A DNA stretch of 64,000 bases from Diatrype stigma (Eukaryota; Ascomycota; Sordariomycetes; Xylariales; Diatrypaceae), in NCBI GenBank assembly GCA_022225965.2, contig JAKJXP020000028.1:124001-188000 (forward strand), read 5' to 3'. Each line of letters opens with the position of its first letter. Within the stretch, counting starts at the first letter, position 1. This document shows positions 23,018 through 35,458 of the stretch, piece after piece. Made by a program: the position numbers and the translations under genes. A model generated the notes under the pieces. That model searched no databases, was not told the origin of the DNA, and saw only the letters and a list, made by a program, of their open reading frames with translations.

Positions 23018-26000
23018 CTTGTTGACTGGGTCTTGCCAATGATGTGCGATGTGTCTATGACCACCACGTTCGCTACGTACCCTTTCAATGCAGCCTTGCT
23101 TGGAGCCTTTTGCTTGGGTTTGATGCAACGCAGGCGACAGGCGACGGAAAAATTTCTTGGATTGAACAGGGGTCAAAGTTAGTGTGGGGAACCTTCAACG
23201 CCTGAAGGGACTGTTAAAAGGACCCCAGTGGAACGGCAAAATCTAACTACGTAGTAGTGGCATCCACTTCTTAAGCGCGCGCCTTTCTTATTGCTCTTCT
23301 TGCTCTTACCCTGTACGTACATACGGGTATGTATGTATCCTGCTGGGGTACATGGCTTGGTACCTACTGTAGTTAGCTCATGTCACTACCATCGGTCTTA
23401 TTCCCGCCACTCAGCATGGACGTGTTGGTGATATTGCAGCGTTTCATGTTTCTTAATACAGGGGCAGACTTAATCTACCCAAAAACTCACTGCTTTACCC
23501 GTCTACCTACTATGTATCACTTTAAGTTATACCGACCGGCTTACATACATGAAGTTGCTATTTCGCACGCTGTACATACTACGCCGTAGCTTGTATAAGC
23601 TCATGTTCTAGTTGAGCTTAACTTTCACTATATCATGTCATCCCACCCGATCTATGAAAAGGTGCAGAGGCTGTTGCTTCCTTAGACCGTGGCCGTCGTG
23701 GCCGTCTATAAGCCGTACCGGATTACGGACAAGCTAGCAACGTCCGGCACGGGTCAGAGCTGTCCGCGGGTGCTAAATACCACCTTCATAGCAAGTGGCG
23801 CTCTCGTAATCGGCCCATCCTCAGCTGCTTTGCGCCCGAAAGCCTCAACCCCACCATGCCGGTGACCAATGGCTGATAGGGCTGTAATATACAATCCAGG
23901 AGAATCCACAGTAGTCTGGCTCTGAGCTGTCATAACTCTGATGACTACTAAACATGCTATCAGTTCAGGGGTGCTACGAGGACCCTGAGCTTCTACGGGT
24001 ATGAAAACATGCGGCATCATTACCGTCATCGTCATTTACTTACTTAAAGCCGCTCCTTAAGCTCCTTGAGTTGTGTTAATCCACGTATTATGTTTGGTAG
24101 GCGGTTGACCTCCTGGCATCCGCAAACATTCCCAAAGTACGAAGTAGTCAAGACCTTCTCGCATCATGGTAAGGTAAGATGATGAATCACATGGTACGAA
24201 AGTAAATCCTGGGTTCTACAGGTTTGGCCCCCAACAGAACAAGAAGCTGTGCAACGTTCTTATCGTGGAAAACGGCACCAGAACCCTTCAGCCTCGAGCA
24301 TCTCTTTGAGCTTTGCAGGCTCATACAATCCTGTGGTAACGCGATGGCTTACACGGCCCCCAACTGGCGGGTTTCAGTTGTGAGGCACAGTTTCTGCACT
24401 GCAACCCCGCAAGCATTGTTACGTCTTAGACTTCGGTCGAACCCGAGACGTACGTAGGTGTAGGTAGTCAGCCAGTCGACCCTTTCCGATTCGAAAAATC
24501 TTCGGAAGGAGAGAGAACACAACCGTAACAGCCGGCGGAACTAACGGGCTACGTACGTAGGTAAGGTATGGCGAATAAGTAATGAGAACGAGTCCGTCCC
24601 TGGATGTTAGCAAACTGCATTGGATGCCTGCAACTGGTTGATCTGAAGAACGGAGGCGTTCGGAACGGGTATAGGGCCCTATCTATATCTAGTATAACGT
24701 AACTATCTCCCATCGGCAGGAGTTTAAGCCGCGCAAGGGGGCCATCTGGCAACCAACGTTACTTGTAAAATGGTGTAGGTAGTAGGTAGGATAGAGAGAG
24801 CTGGAGAGTTGCACCGCACTGCATGCATAACTACCCTCTGTGTATGTGCAATGGCATTTTCTGTCAGTGGTCAGTGGCCACAAGGGCAGATTGTTGCTCC
24901 GACGGACAGTCGTTTCTTGATTCATAACAGGCCTTCAGCAATGTTGGCTATCAACATATGTAGCTAGAGACAAAAGTGCCCGAAGGCTCCTTGCGCATGC
25001 ACTGCTGTCGGCCCCCTGATGAGATCTCCAACTCTACCTGGGATGAGGGTGTTGTATACCGAGTACTATGTACGCGCTGCCGTCCGTCGATCTCCAATCT
25101 TGTAGGATGTATGGTCATGCTATGGATGCTAGGGGAAAGCGCCTCGGTATTATGCGTACTCATCTGTCCATATTCTCCTCCAATAGCCCAGGTAATTTTT
25201 AACGGCCGTCTATTCCAGATAGTTCCTACTACTATGTATTAGTATGTAAGTAGGTAGGTATGTAAGAGAAGCTGGGTATCGTTAGGCGCCGGGCATCGTC
25301 TCATCTCAAGGCTTGAAACCAACCAAATCATAGCAGAGCTCGTAGTCGTCTCGAGTGCCCGAGAAAACTGGACCGGCCCACTGAGGCGCACTATCCCGAT
25401 TCCCGAGAGGCATCTTGGGCCTGCAAATCAGCTTGCAGACTCCAAACTCCAAACTCTTGAGACTTCTCTGCAATAACATTCTAGATCTTCATAACAGAGT
25501 CATAACAGAGTAGGGGGCTAGCTGCTGCATGTACATAGAAACGACTAAAACGACTATATTGTTGGCATTACTGTAGGCACTGTTTCCAGTCATATCGCAT
25601 CTATATATGTACTTGGTATCTTGTGTAGTCTATTTACTACATATGTAAGTAAGGTTAACTATGTGCATAACTACTAACTAACCAACAGCTCACATTAAAT
25701 CGAAACACATACGTGGTCTGTCGATCCCCCGCCATATACCCAATGCTGGACCGGTCCACTAGCTCGATGGCATTCGTAATGTGTGTGCTCGATACTGTGT
25801 ATCTGGACCTTACTACGTATGTATGTATGTAAGTTTACCTGGTTGAACCCCTTAATTGCCTATGGCTATAGTCATGCACAATACGTAGGTGGATGATGGC
25901 TAGTCACGTCACTACATACAAAATACAGAATGAATCAGCCCCTGGCCCCCAGCTCGTATCGTACGAAAGCCGCCGCCGCCTTCCAAGGCTATCATCAGGA

Positions 26001-27472
26001 ACACAGCACAGCTGAAGTCGAGCTTGTGAATCTGGAACCTGACACCTGAATGGCAGAATGCCCACCTAGGTACCTGCCTACTTACTTGTATGTAGATGTG
26101 TATGTATGCAGCTGTACTATGTAAGTCTGCACGTCTGGCGCTGAAAAGCAGATGACCGGTGCAGGCATCCCTGCTAGTTCCCGATCGGTTGGCCACTCTG
26201 TGGGCAGTACGAAGTATGTACAATACGTACCTAGGTAACTACCAGGACTCCAGCGTCCAGGAGCTGCTGTACAATACCTACAGCACAGATAATCGTACAT
26301 ACCGTAACCGCAACCTGGGCTCTTGGTGGAGCTCTCTGGGTTCTGATTCCAGCCGCCGCCGCACGCCTGCCCCCCAGTTCTCCGCTTTCCTAAAACAGAG
26401 AGCGGGCGAGTAGTTATGCTGGTATGTCCTGGTATGTCCTGGTAGGTAGCTTCTATAGTATGTAGTCACAGCAGTCACAGTGGCAGAAGTGGGCAGGCAG
26501 AGTGGTGTGGTGGTGGCCCCGGTGGGTGGTGGGTAGCCCATTCGCCATTCGTCCCATCCCATCCCATCCCATCAATCACCTTCCCAATGAAATGAGGGGA
26601 ACTCTCCAGCTCCAGTGCGTACCACCAAACAGAGCCCTGAGAACCATTCAGAGGCGGCAAAACGTGGAGAGCAGAAAGCAAAAAGCAAAAAAGAGCAATT
26701 TCAATATCATATATCATACCATTATCAATATTCGCACCCGGCATCCAACATTCCTGATCCAACAACTACTAGCTTAACCAGCATCGCTTAACCAGCATCT
26801 ATCCCTCTACATAGTAGTTCCAGTGCTGACCCCGGTGCTGACCAGTGCTGAGTGCTGTCGTTGACTTTTCAAACCTTGCTTCATTATCTCTCACTCTTAA
26901 AGCACTCTTTCCGTCTTCAACACTTGCCCTCCTGTTCCTGAGCCTCGTTTGGTCAGTCTCTGTCCTGTCTTATGTGATACTCTCACTCTGCTTATGTGTG
27001 CTCGAGACACCAACCACCAACTATATACACCACCTACCTGACCTGCCTACCAACGCATGCTACTGCATATGTAGACAGGTGATTATAACGATATATACCG
27101 TTCTCATAAGCATATTGCTTTTCCTCTTGTTACAGCCTCACTAAAACATATCATATGTCTTACTTGGCCTTATCATAGGCAGCTAGGGTAGTAGCTATAT
27201 GCCTCTCCACTGCTGCTGTTAGCTCCTACAAGCATCTTCGCATAACTCAGCATCGTATCCGCGGACGTCACCCGAGGAAAACAGCCATTCGTATACCTGT
27301 TCATACACCCAGCTCTCCGAATCGCTTTACATACGCCTGCCATCTAGTCGTTTTCTTCTTCTTCACCAGCTCTGCTTGCTTGCGGGGCCCCAGCCTAAAG
27401 CCTCCACCAAACATCGCCTTAACCTTCAGCTACAGCTCGATCCCTGGGGGGAAATAGTCTCACGGGCAGACC
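23018..27472. other. 4.5-kb gene-free region, including pyrimidine-rich MAPKK leader
   Basis: No convincing gene. The first few hundred bases should be the Dbp8 promoter. The middle is rich in TACGTA, TAGGTA and TATGTATG words, with exact TACCTAGGTA at 26228. From about 26850 to 27470 the sequence becomes CT-rich on the plus strand, typical of a fungal promoter and transcribed leader, and belongs to the MAPKK gene. Confidence 0.5.
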
Positions 27473-29349
27473 ATGCCAGAAGGCGATAACCAAGTCCCGG
27501 GCTCCGAGCCCGCGGCCCAAAATGTATTCTTACCTCTTGTTTCCTTTCCCTCGTCAATTGTGTTTCCTTTGTTCATGGCTTCAACCCCAGCATGCGTGAG
27601 ACACAGTGCATGGCCTACCTCATGACCTACTTGTTTAATAGGAGCTAACCCGCCTCACGATGCAGGCTTCAAGCAATGCCTCTCTAGATGCTCCGACAGT
27701 CGCTTCGCAACACACTCCGAGTCCCATTCCCATTATGTCTTCGCCTCCTCTACTCCGACCCGCCCTTGGAGGTGGTAGACCGGGCGGGGCACGAACGCCC
27801 AGGCTAGGTCTGGCCATTCCTCCATCTCCTAATGCGAAGCCGGTCAGTGGTGTCGCTGCCGCCGCTCCTTCTCGTCCACAACTTCCTACATTACATCTAG
27901 CTACCCCGAAGGGTAGCACCGTCACGCCATACGAGCAGCCTCCGCGGCAGGCGGGACAGTCGGCGAGCGGTGGCAGCGAGAGTAGTGCGGCACATTCGAG
28001 ATCCGGCAGCTTTGGGCCTATGGATGGTCGGGCCAGTAACCCTACTTCAGCAGGCTCACAATTCTCAGCTCTCTCCTTCGCATCACAGTACGGCATCGGC
28101 ACGAGACCACATGGCACGCCAGACCCTATATCTGCTGTTGGCTCCATATATTCGGAGCGAAGTGAAGGGGGCATTGGAGATAGTAATGGTGGCGTGCAAA
28201 GTCTCGAGAGCAGTTTCGACAAGCTTACGCTAGAAAAGGCGAGGACCGCTGACGTGGATGACCTTGACGACGATGGATGGAAGATCGCCAGCTCGGAGAA
28301 CCGGATAGTTGAACTTGGTGGCTTGGGCGAGGGTGCCGGAGGTGCTGTCACAAGATGCCACCTGAAGGGAGGGAAGACCGTATTCGCTTTGAAGGTAAGC
28401 TCTTCGGCATCTCGCTTTGCGCTTTGCGCCTCGACTTCCCATGTGCTAATAAAACTGCTAGGTGATCACCACAAACCCGGATCCGGACGTTAAGAAACAG
28501 ATCCTCCGTGAGATCAACTTCAACAAGTCATGTGCCTCTGAGCATATCTGTCGCTACTATGGAGCTTTTGTCGATCCAGCAACGGCTACTATCTCCATCG
28601 CCATGGAATTCTGCGAGGGTGGCTCGCTCGACAGCATTTACAAGGAAGTCAAACGCTTGGGCGGGCGCACAGGCGAAAAGGTCCTCGGCAAAATCGCCGA
28701 AGGAGTTCTAGGTGGCTTGACTTACCTCAACAGCAAGAAGATCATCCACCGCGATATCAAGCCATCGAACATATTGCTATGCAGGAACGGCGAGGTCAAA
28801 CTTTGTGATTTCGGTGTCTCTGGCGACTTCGGTACTAAAGGTGAAGCCAATACCTTCATCGGCACTAGTTACTATATGGCACCCGAGCGTATCACTGGCC
28901 AGGTCTATACCATTACCTCGGATGTTTGGTCAACCGGTGTGACTCTCCTAGAGGTGGCGCAACACAGATTCCCGTTCCCTGCCGATGGAACTGAGATGCA
29001 GCCTAAGGCCGGTCTGATCGATCTATTGACGTACATTGTTCGGCAACCGATACCCAAACTGAAGGACGAACCGGATGCCAACATCTTCTGGAGTGATAGC
29101 TTCAAGTATTTTATCGAGTGCTGGTAAGAACTCCCCAGGCTCCCCTAAAGGGCTTTATTACGTTGAGCAAGGCCAGAAAGCTGATCGTTGTCTAAAAACA
29201 GTCTCGAGAAAGAGCCTGGCCGGCGGGCGAGTCCATGGAGAATGCTTGAGCATCCTTGGATGGTGGAAATGAAGACCAAACGAGTCAACATGCAACGATA
29301 CCTCTCCCAGGTTTGGGGCTGGGATGAGAAGGCGGAGGCTAAATCGTAA
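27473..29349 (+). CDS. mkk1: MAP kinase kinase of the cell-wall-integrity pathway (Mkk1/Mkk2 type)
   Basis: Firm exons are 27666-28394, 28462-29123 and 29202-29349 (phases close; introns 67 and 78 nt). The first exon is ambiguous: ATG at 27473 has A at -3 and a coding-like start ([17 protein letters not shown]), spliced from 27524 (weak GTATTC donor) or 27596 (good GTGAGA donor); ATG at 27575 is also in frame. Length is 519-553 aa. The disordered N-terminus carries SSPPLLRP and [17 protein letters not shown], seen in fungal Mkk proteins. The kinase domain shows a glycine loop, FALKV Lys, [17 protein letters not shown], activation-loop Thr in [15 protein letters not shown] and [11 protein letters not shown]. 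Mkk1/2 phosphorylates the Slt2/Mpk1 MAP kinase downstream of Bck1 in wall stress. Convergent with EFL1. Confidence 0.9.
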
Positions 29350-30768
29350 GCACGTGCATTGCTAAATGGAAGACTATACTATTATAATCCGGATCGAAGC
29401 GTTGTGGCAGACATGTTTTCCTTACGATACCCAGAATCTATATATTCCCCGAATGGCCGACACGGTGAAGTTTGGGGGGTTGAGCGCTGGTATAGGGAAA
29501 GCGTTCCAATACCTACATAATGAGCAGGAAATCCGCGCGTTGGTCAGGTGTACCACAGGATTGGATACCCAAATAAATGGCCCTAATACCGTACAAAGAC
29601 GATTGTGATGACCGAGTTGGCAAGGGAAACGCGGGATTACCATGAAAACCGAAAGTGCAGGTCGACAAAAGGGTGAGTCGGCGTTGGCGGATATGATCAT
29701 TCTTATTTATCTATTTATTTATTCTCTCAAGGGATCATGGGCGGCTGGCGGCTGGCGGATGGGACTGGATGCTTGTACAGTAAAGACCAGCTACCTAGGT
29801 ATCTTAAGCTACCAGGCAATCAAGATGCAACTCAGCCACGAACCCGTTGTGAATCGGTTACAGAAGATATACCGCATACCGCATACCGCATACCATTGTC
29901 GCTTTTGTGTTCAGGGTTCACTCGCAATCAAGCGATCATCTATCTGATCATATTATTAATAATTATATAACTAGACGGACAATATGATCGAGTTTCAAGT
30001 AGACAGTACATCGGCCCCCGTTTCCATCCGTAGCATCGAGTCCGTCGCAGCATAGGAAGAAAGACTTCACGACCACATTCTGATATTTCGTTAGACATCC
30101 ATCTTACCTCCCTTCGTATCCAGTCCATGTAACAAGAGAAGCTACCAGTTCTGAACAAGAGCAAGGCCAGGCAGGCTATGACCAAGGTTGCAAATCTATT
30201 GCTTGTGTGTGCTGGATCATGTTTTCAGGCCAGGTAGGTACCTAAGCTACTCAACTCTGGAAACATAGGTACGTAGTGAGGTGGACACGCGAGCGGTAGC
30301 AGCAATTCAGGGGCGGTGGGGTCATAGTCGTTTGCAACAGGCTCCTAACTACCTATTGCATATATGTATCGACGACGGCGAGATCGCCACACCACCATCA
30401 CCACTGAAAGTCCTCATGGCGGCCAGCTAGGACGCCTCGTCTATCTACATCGCATGCATAGTTTGGGTATGGCCTGCTGTTCTTTCTTGTACCCCACGAT
30501 CCTCCTCCCTAATTACGTATTAGGTAGCTATGCAGTCCTATCCTACCCTATTGCTGTGCTTTACCTGTGCCTTCCTTTCTACCAGCGGCTAGGGGGTTTG
30601 GAAACGGGGGTACCCGCGGGAAGAATGTATTTTGTATGAAGAGCAAGAGCCGCAGCTTTTGCTTTGCATGTCGAAAGAAAGAAAGACAACACCAACGGGT
30701 ACCCCACCCCGTACGCCGTTCCCAATCCTTAGAATTTTCATTTTTATTTCTTGGGTTGTCGATTGATT
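29350..30768. other. Convergent intergenic region, 1.4 kb
   Basis: Lies between the MAPKK and EFL1 stop codons. It contains the TACCTAGGTA palindrome at 29792, a short ATACCGC tandem repeat around 29870-29895 and AT-rich 3'-end-like sequence near 29940-29970. No gene recognised. Confidence 0.5.
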
Positions 30769-33700
30769 TTACCGCTTCAGCGTCTTCTGCTTCTCGGCCG
30801 CGATGCGGCGCACGTCGCGCCCGCGGCCCTCGACGAGGAGGCCCTTGCGGCGGCGCACGCCGTCCATGTAGCGCTTGGCGACGGACTCGCGGTCGGCGAG
30901 CTCGCCGAGGTCCTCGAGGTCGTCCTCGGTGAAGGGCTGCCAGAGCGGGTCGTCCTCGCCCAGCACGTCGGCCGAGAAGCCCGCGAACAGCAGCTGCGGC
31001 TGCGCCGCCCCGGAGGTCCGCTTCCGCATCTCGTCCGCGAACCCGAAGGATTCGGCCACGGGCAGCAGCGACTGGATCGTGAAGAACGGCGTCCCCTCCT
31101 TCATCTGCTCCGAGAGCACGCGGCCCCGCCGCCGCGTGAGCACGTCGTAGACGCGGCCCAGGACCTCAGCTAGAGGGTTGTTAGCTGATTGGTTTTGGAC
31201 GGGTGGTGAGATGGTGGATGGTGTATGGGGTATACTTACTGCTCGCCTGGATCTCGCACGAGTACATGGCCAACATGAGGCGCGGCGACCAGTCCAGGAA
31301 CCCCTGTCTGATAGACTGCTGCACCGTCTTGATGACCTCGCCGGTTAGCCTTCCGAGCCTGTCGCGAGCTGACGACGCCCCCGCTGCCGTGGCCTCCTCT
31401 TCAGCGGGCGCCACCGCGACATCCTCAATGAAGACGGCGATGCCCTGCACCGGTTCGTTGCAGAGCGGGCCCTGGTACGTCGCGAGCTGGAAGGCGTACG
31501 TGATCTTGTCGCAGAAGTGCGCCGCGCTCAGCGCCTCGTCCGCCCCTGGGAGAGCCCCGCCACTGGCAGCCGTCGTGGTGGTGGCGGCGGCGGCGTTGGC
31601 GGCGGCGGCGGCGAATATTTTCGGGAAGTAGGATTCCTTCGTAGAGTCGATGAGTAGGTTGGGACCGGTTCTGCGGGGTCCAAACGCCACGATCCTATCG
31701 GCGACGCCCTTCCACGCCGCCTCTTCGCCACGGGCCCCCTTGTTGCCGCCGCCGCCGCTCTCCACGCTCTCGAAGTTGGCCTGGAGCTGCTTTCGGAGCT
31801 CGTCGGAGGACATTAGACCCTTGCTGCCTTCGAATCCGTCCTCGTCCTCGACTCCGTCGAGGTCAACCTTCTCTTCCTCCTCTCGTTCGCCGGACTGGGC
31901 CTTCCGCTCCGAGTACAGCCGCTTGATGGCGCCGCCGTTCTTGAGCAGGAAATCGGTGACCTCGGCTGGCAGCGGCCGCACGCGCACCGTCACGCTGACC
32001 TGCTTGGAGCTCGTGGCACCAACGACGACACCTCTGCCTAGGTCCTTGTTGGCCGGAGGCCGCATCTCCTCGGCGCGCACGATGGTCTCGCGGTAGGGGA
32101 CGATGGGCGCGCCGGCCTGGACGTCGCAGCGGGCGAAGCGCTCCTTCAGGTCGGTCAGGCACCGCTCCAGGTGCAGCTCGCCGGCCGTCAGGAGGACGTG
32201 CTCGCCGCTCCCGAACTGCTCGTACTCGGCGCACGGGTCGCTCTGCACCAGCAGCTTCAGGCCCTCGATCATCTTGTCCAGGTCCGCCGGGTTCACCGGC
32301 TCGAGCGCCACCCGCACGATGGGCTTGCCCGCCAGGTTGATGCCCGCCAGGTTCACCGACCCCTCGAGCTGGCTGCACAGCGTGCCCGACTTCAGGATGC
32401 GGCCTTCGAGGCCGCCGATGCCGAACACCACGCCGGCGGGCACGGTCTCGAGGGACTCGAGATTCCGCCCCATCAGCATGTAGAGCGCGGTCACCGTCAC
32501 CTTTTGCGGCTCCGGGGCGGCGTGGGGGTGTGCCGGGGAGAACTTGGGCGGGAGGACGTAAAGAGAGTCCCCGACCGAGAGGGAGCCCGAGAATATACGC
32601 GCAAACCCAATCAGGTGTTCTGGGTCGGCTGCCTTCTCTTCTTCCACCTCGGGCACGAAGTCGTCCAGGTTGGTGCTCTCGAGCGCGGTAGTAATGTCGT
32701 TCATGCCTCCTCCTCCGTTGTTGTTGGTCTCGGCGGCCTGGGCGCGAGCGAGCTCGGCGCGCTTCTTCCGCGCCAGTTCCCGGGCCTCCTCGGCGCTGAG
32801 CTGGCCACCGGGCCGTCTCTTGTTGTGCGGGAGCTCGCTTTCCGGGACGGACACCATTTTGCTGACGTACGCCACTACGGGGTCCGACCGAGAGGTCTTG
32901 AAGTTCACCATGGCGTCTTTGACGGAAGGGTCGATGTGCCCCGACCCGGGAGAATCGCGCAACAGCTCTGGCAATCGCTCGGCTTGCGCGGCTCTGGGCG
33001 ATGGCAAGGACTCGATGACGGAGACTAGCAGGGCTGTGGACAGCGGCAGCCATGCTGTAAATAATGAGGTGAGTAGCAACCTAGGGTCCCTAGATCGGGC
33101 AATGTGCGGAGGTATAGTGATACTAAGCGACTTGGTGATTTTCTCGAGGAGGACCGGGTCACTGCAAACTGGTTAGTCGTGCTAAGAGGGAGGGATAGGT
33201 ATCTAATTGGTATGGTTCGCATCCAAAGTTCATAATGCAAAAGTAGAAATAACTTACCCTTTCCCGTTATCACCTCCTGTTGTTGCTGTATATATCGCCC
33301 ACACCTGCTCGAGGACGAGTTGTACAAACATAGGTTTCAGATTACGGCCCTTTAGATGCTTCCGACCCAGGACCTTCTTCGTTTTCGGATCCAGGTAGAA
33401 ATCTCCCCACAAGACCTTCTCCAAGGCCCTCCGTTTGTAGCCCAACTTCTTCTCATACAGGCTGGCGAACTGGCGAACAGTGAAAGCCCAGCCATCGATC
33501 GCACTGCTGAAGATGACGTTGTTCTTCTCCGGAGCGAAGTAAAGTTCCTCGTCATCTCGTTCTTGATACTGAAGATCACCACCGCTTGCGCTGCTCTCCG
33601 GGTCGAGGAGTTCGTCTAGTTCTTTCGTGGCTCTGTCTTGGTGCTCTGCCCCTTTAGTAGCGGCAGCTTGGACCCTCTCTTCCATCCTTTCTCTCCAGTT

Positions 33701-34371
33701 GAGATCCTCTTCCATCCGCTCGCCTTGGAAGAAGCTCCCTAAAACGGCGTTTACCTGCTCCAGTAGTTTGCTCAGATGGATATAAGCCTCCCCTGGTGTC
33801 ATTCTCAGCTCTGTCACTAGCCTGTCCATCTTGTTGATAACTAACAGGGGCTTGAGTTTCTCTTCCCAGCTCTGTCGTAGGACCGTGACAGTCTGGCTGC
33901 ACACGCCCTCAACGGCATCGACTAACACGACAGCACCGTCGCACAGTCTCGAGGCAGTAGACACCTCGCTGCTGAAGTCGATATGGCCAGGTGAGTCTAT
34001 CAAGTTGATGAGGTACTCCTTAGGTTCGGGTTGTGCTTCTGGTGCGGACCTCCGCAGCATAGAGAAGTATAAAGATATGGCGGATGACTCCATGGTGATA
34101 CCCCTTAGCTGCTCATCCGGCCTGGAGTCAAGATAGCGGATCTTGCCGGCCATCTTGGGTGAGATGATGCCATTTGTGGCTATGAGAGCGTCTGTCAAAG
34201 ACGTCTTGCCGTGGTCGACGTGTGCTAATATGCAAATCTGAGGATTTCGGTCAGCATAGTTGATGGTGGTTGCTTTGTGAAGGGGGTTGAATGGGTGGTG
34301 GATATTACATTTCTGACGTCGTCTGCGTGTTGTTGCAGGCTAACGAGCTTTTCGGGGGTAACGACAGGCAT
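30769..34371 (-). CDS. ria1: Ribosome assembly GTPase Ria1/EFL1 (EF-2-like)
   Basis: Four exons: 34371-34309, 34237-33258, 33161-31240 and 31169-30769; introns of 71, 96 and 70 nt with CTRAC/CTAAC branch points; phases close to 1121 residues (yeast Ria1 is about 1110). G1 is AHVDHGKT at residues 26-33, split from the start by intron 1. Next come the switch region with RGITMESSAISLYF, G3 IDSPGHIDFSSEV and G4 NKMD, then EF-2-like domains II-V ending in the conserved block around IQAS/TEVLGRVYDVLTRRRGRVL. A low-complexity Ala/Gly-rich insert (near 31560-31620) and an acidic insert lie in the second half. The cytoplasmic GTPase works with Sdo1/SBDS to release Tif6/eIF6 from pre-60S subunits. Shares a divergent 1.1-kb upstream region with eIF3L. 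Confidence 0.94.
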
Positions 34372-35458
34372 TTTGGCGGAATACTTTGCGGGATACTTTA
34401 TGTTTGAGTATATGAGCACTGGGCTTCACTTCGAGGTCAATTCGAGGTGAGGTCTGTTGCTTGAGGGAAAACGGTTCCTGGGGTGGACTTATATAATGTC
34501 CTGTCTGATCCAGACTTTGCTTTGCTGCGTGCGAGACTCCCTGTGCTTATTATGGTCATCCACCAGTACTGAACGTTAGCCACAGCAGACTATAGATACA
34601 GGCCTGTCTGTGTAGGTATGTACATATGTAGGCGCTTATGGGTTACTTGGGTAGGGCCCACTGGAAAATGTGTCATAATGATCCATCTAAGCTTTGAGGC
34701 TATAGCCAGGGGCGTAACTAGAATTATCGCCTCAAGCAGTATAAAGGGTTGTATAAAGGGTTCAATTCATATACTGGGCTGGCCATTGACTATCTATCTT
34801 AGATAACTAGTAGTACTTGACTGTTACGTAGGATTTCTCTGCCCTGTCTGCTATAGCTGATAGTCTTTGTTAACAGCGCTCAAGACGCATCATTGGCAGG
34901 CAGGTCGACAGGCAATGCTGTCATAGTACAAATTTTAGCTTATCGTTGATATCGTTGAGGGTTGAGGGGCTGAGGGGTAGCAGAGGCAGTGGCAGAGGCA
35001 GAGTGCAAGAGCGATAAACCCCGCAGTCCCCCTATCGCTATCGGATTAGGGAGGGACCCAGCTGCAGCCCAGATGATTCAGAGTGATTGCAGCCCTGGCA
35101 GCAGGCCAAGCCTTTTGCCCCACAGCCTGGCATGCAAAGTTGAGAATGGAGAGAAGCCCTAGACTAGCTAAAATCCCTCTAAATTTCTCCTTCTCGCCAA
35201 AACTTCGGTCGCCAAGCCCCATTCGAATTTTTTTTCGTGATTTGGTTAGCAGCAAGCCGCAACTGCCATTATCGCCAGTCAACCCCTCCACAGAAAGTTG
35301 GGATTGCGGTCCGACCTTCTTCGAATCCCATCCCCAGGTCTCCGTTCGCAACCTGCCCTGCATAACCGGTTATACCTGCACTCACCAGCCCGGTCTAGCC
35401 CCAATCCCGAACCTCCCGATAGCTTCAGCCTACCAAGGTCAGGCTACCAAGGTTCATC
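34372..35458. promoter_or_regulatory. Divergent promoter region between EFL1 and eIF3L
   Basis: This 1.1-kb region separates the start codons of two translation-related genes. A small direct duplication of CTACCAAGGT lies directly before the eIF3L ATG (35430-35456), and CT-rich leader-like sequence precedes it. No other gene recognised. Confidence 0.5.

Noticed and set aside
23018..23176. 53-residue N-terminal extension of Dbp8
   Set aside because: In frame but basic and non-conserved in character; more likely leader sequence.
24425..24445. Minus-strand GGGTTCGACC resembling a tRNA B box
   Set aside because: T-stem does not pair and no D-arm is visible at the right distance.
26845..27144. 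Hydrophobic 99-codon frame upstream of the MAPKK
   Set aside because: Translation of a CT-rich promoter/leader always looks hydrophobic (Leu, Ser, Phe); no ATG context.
31863..33053. 396-codon alternative minus-strand frame within EFL1
   Set aside because: Arg/Ala/Pro-rich out-of-frame shadow; the EFL1 frame has all family motifs.
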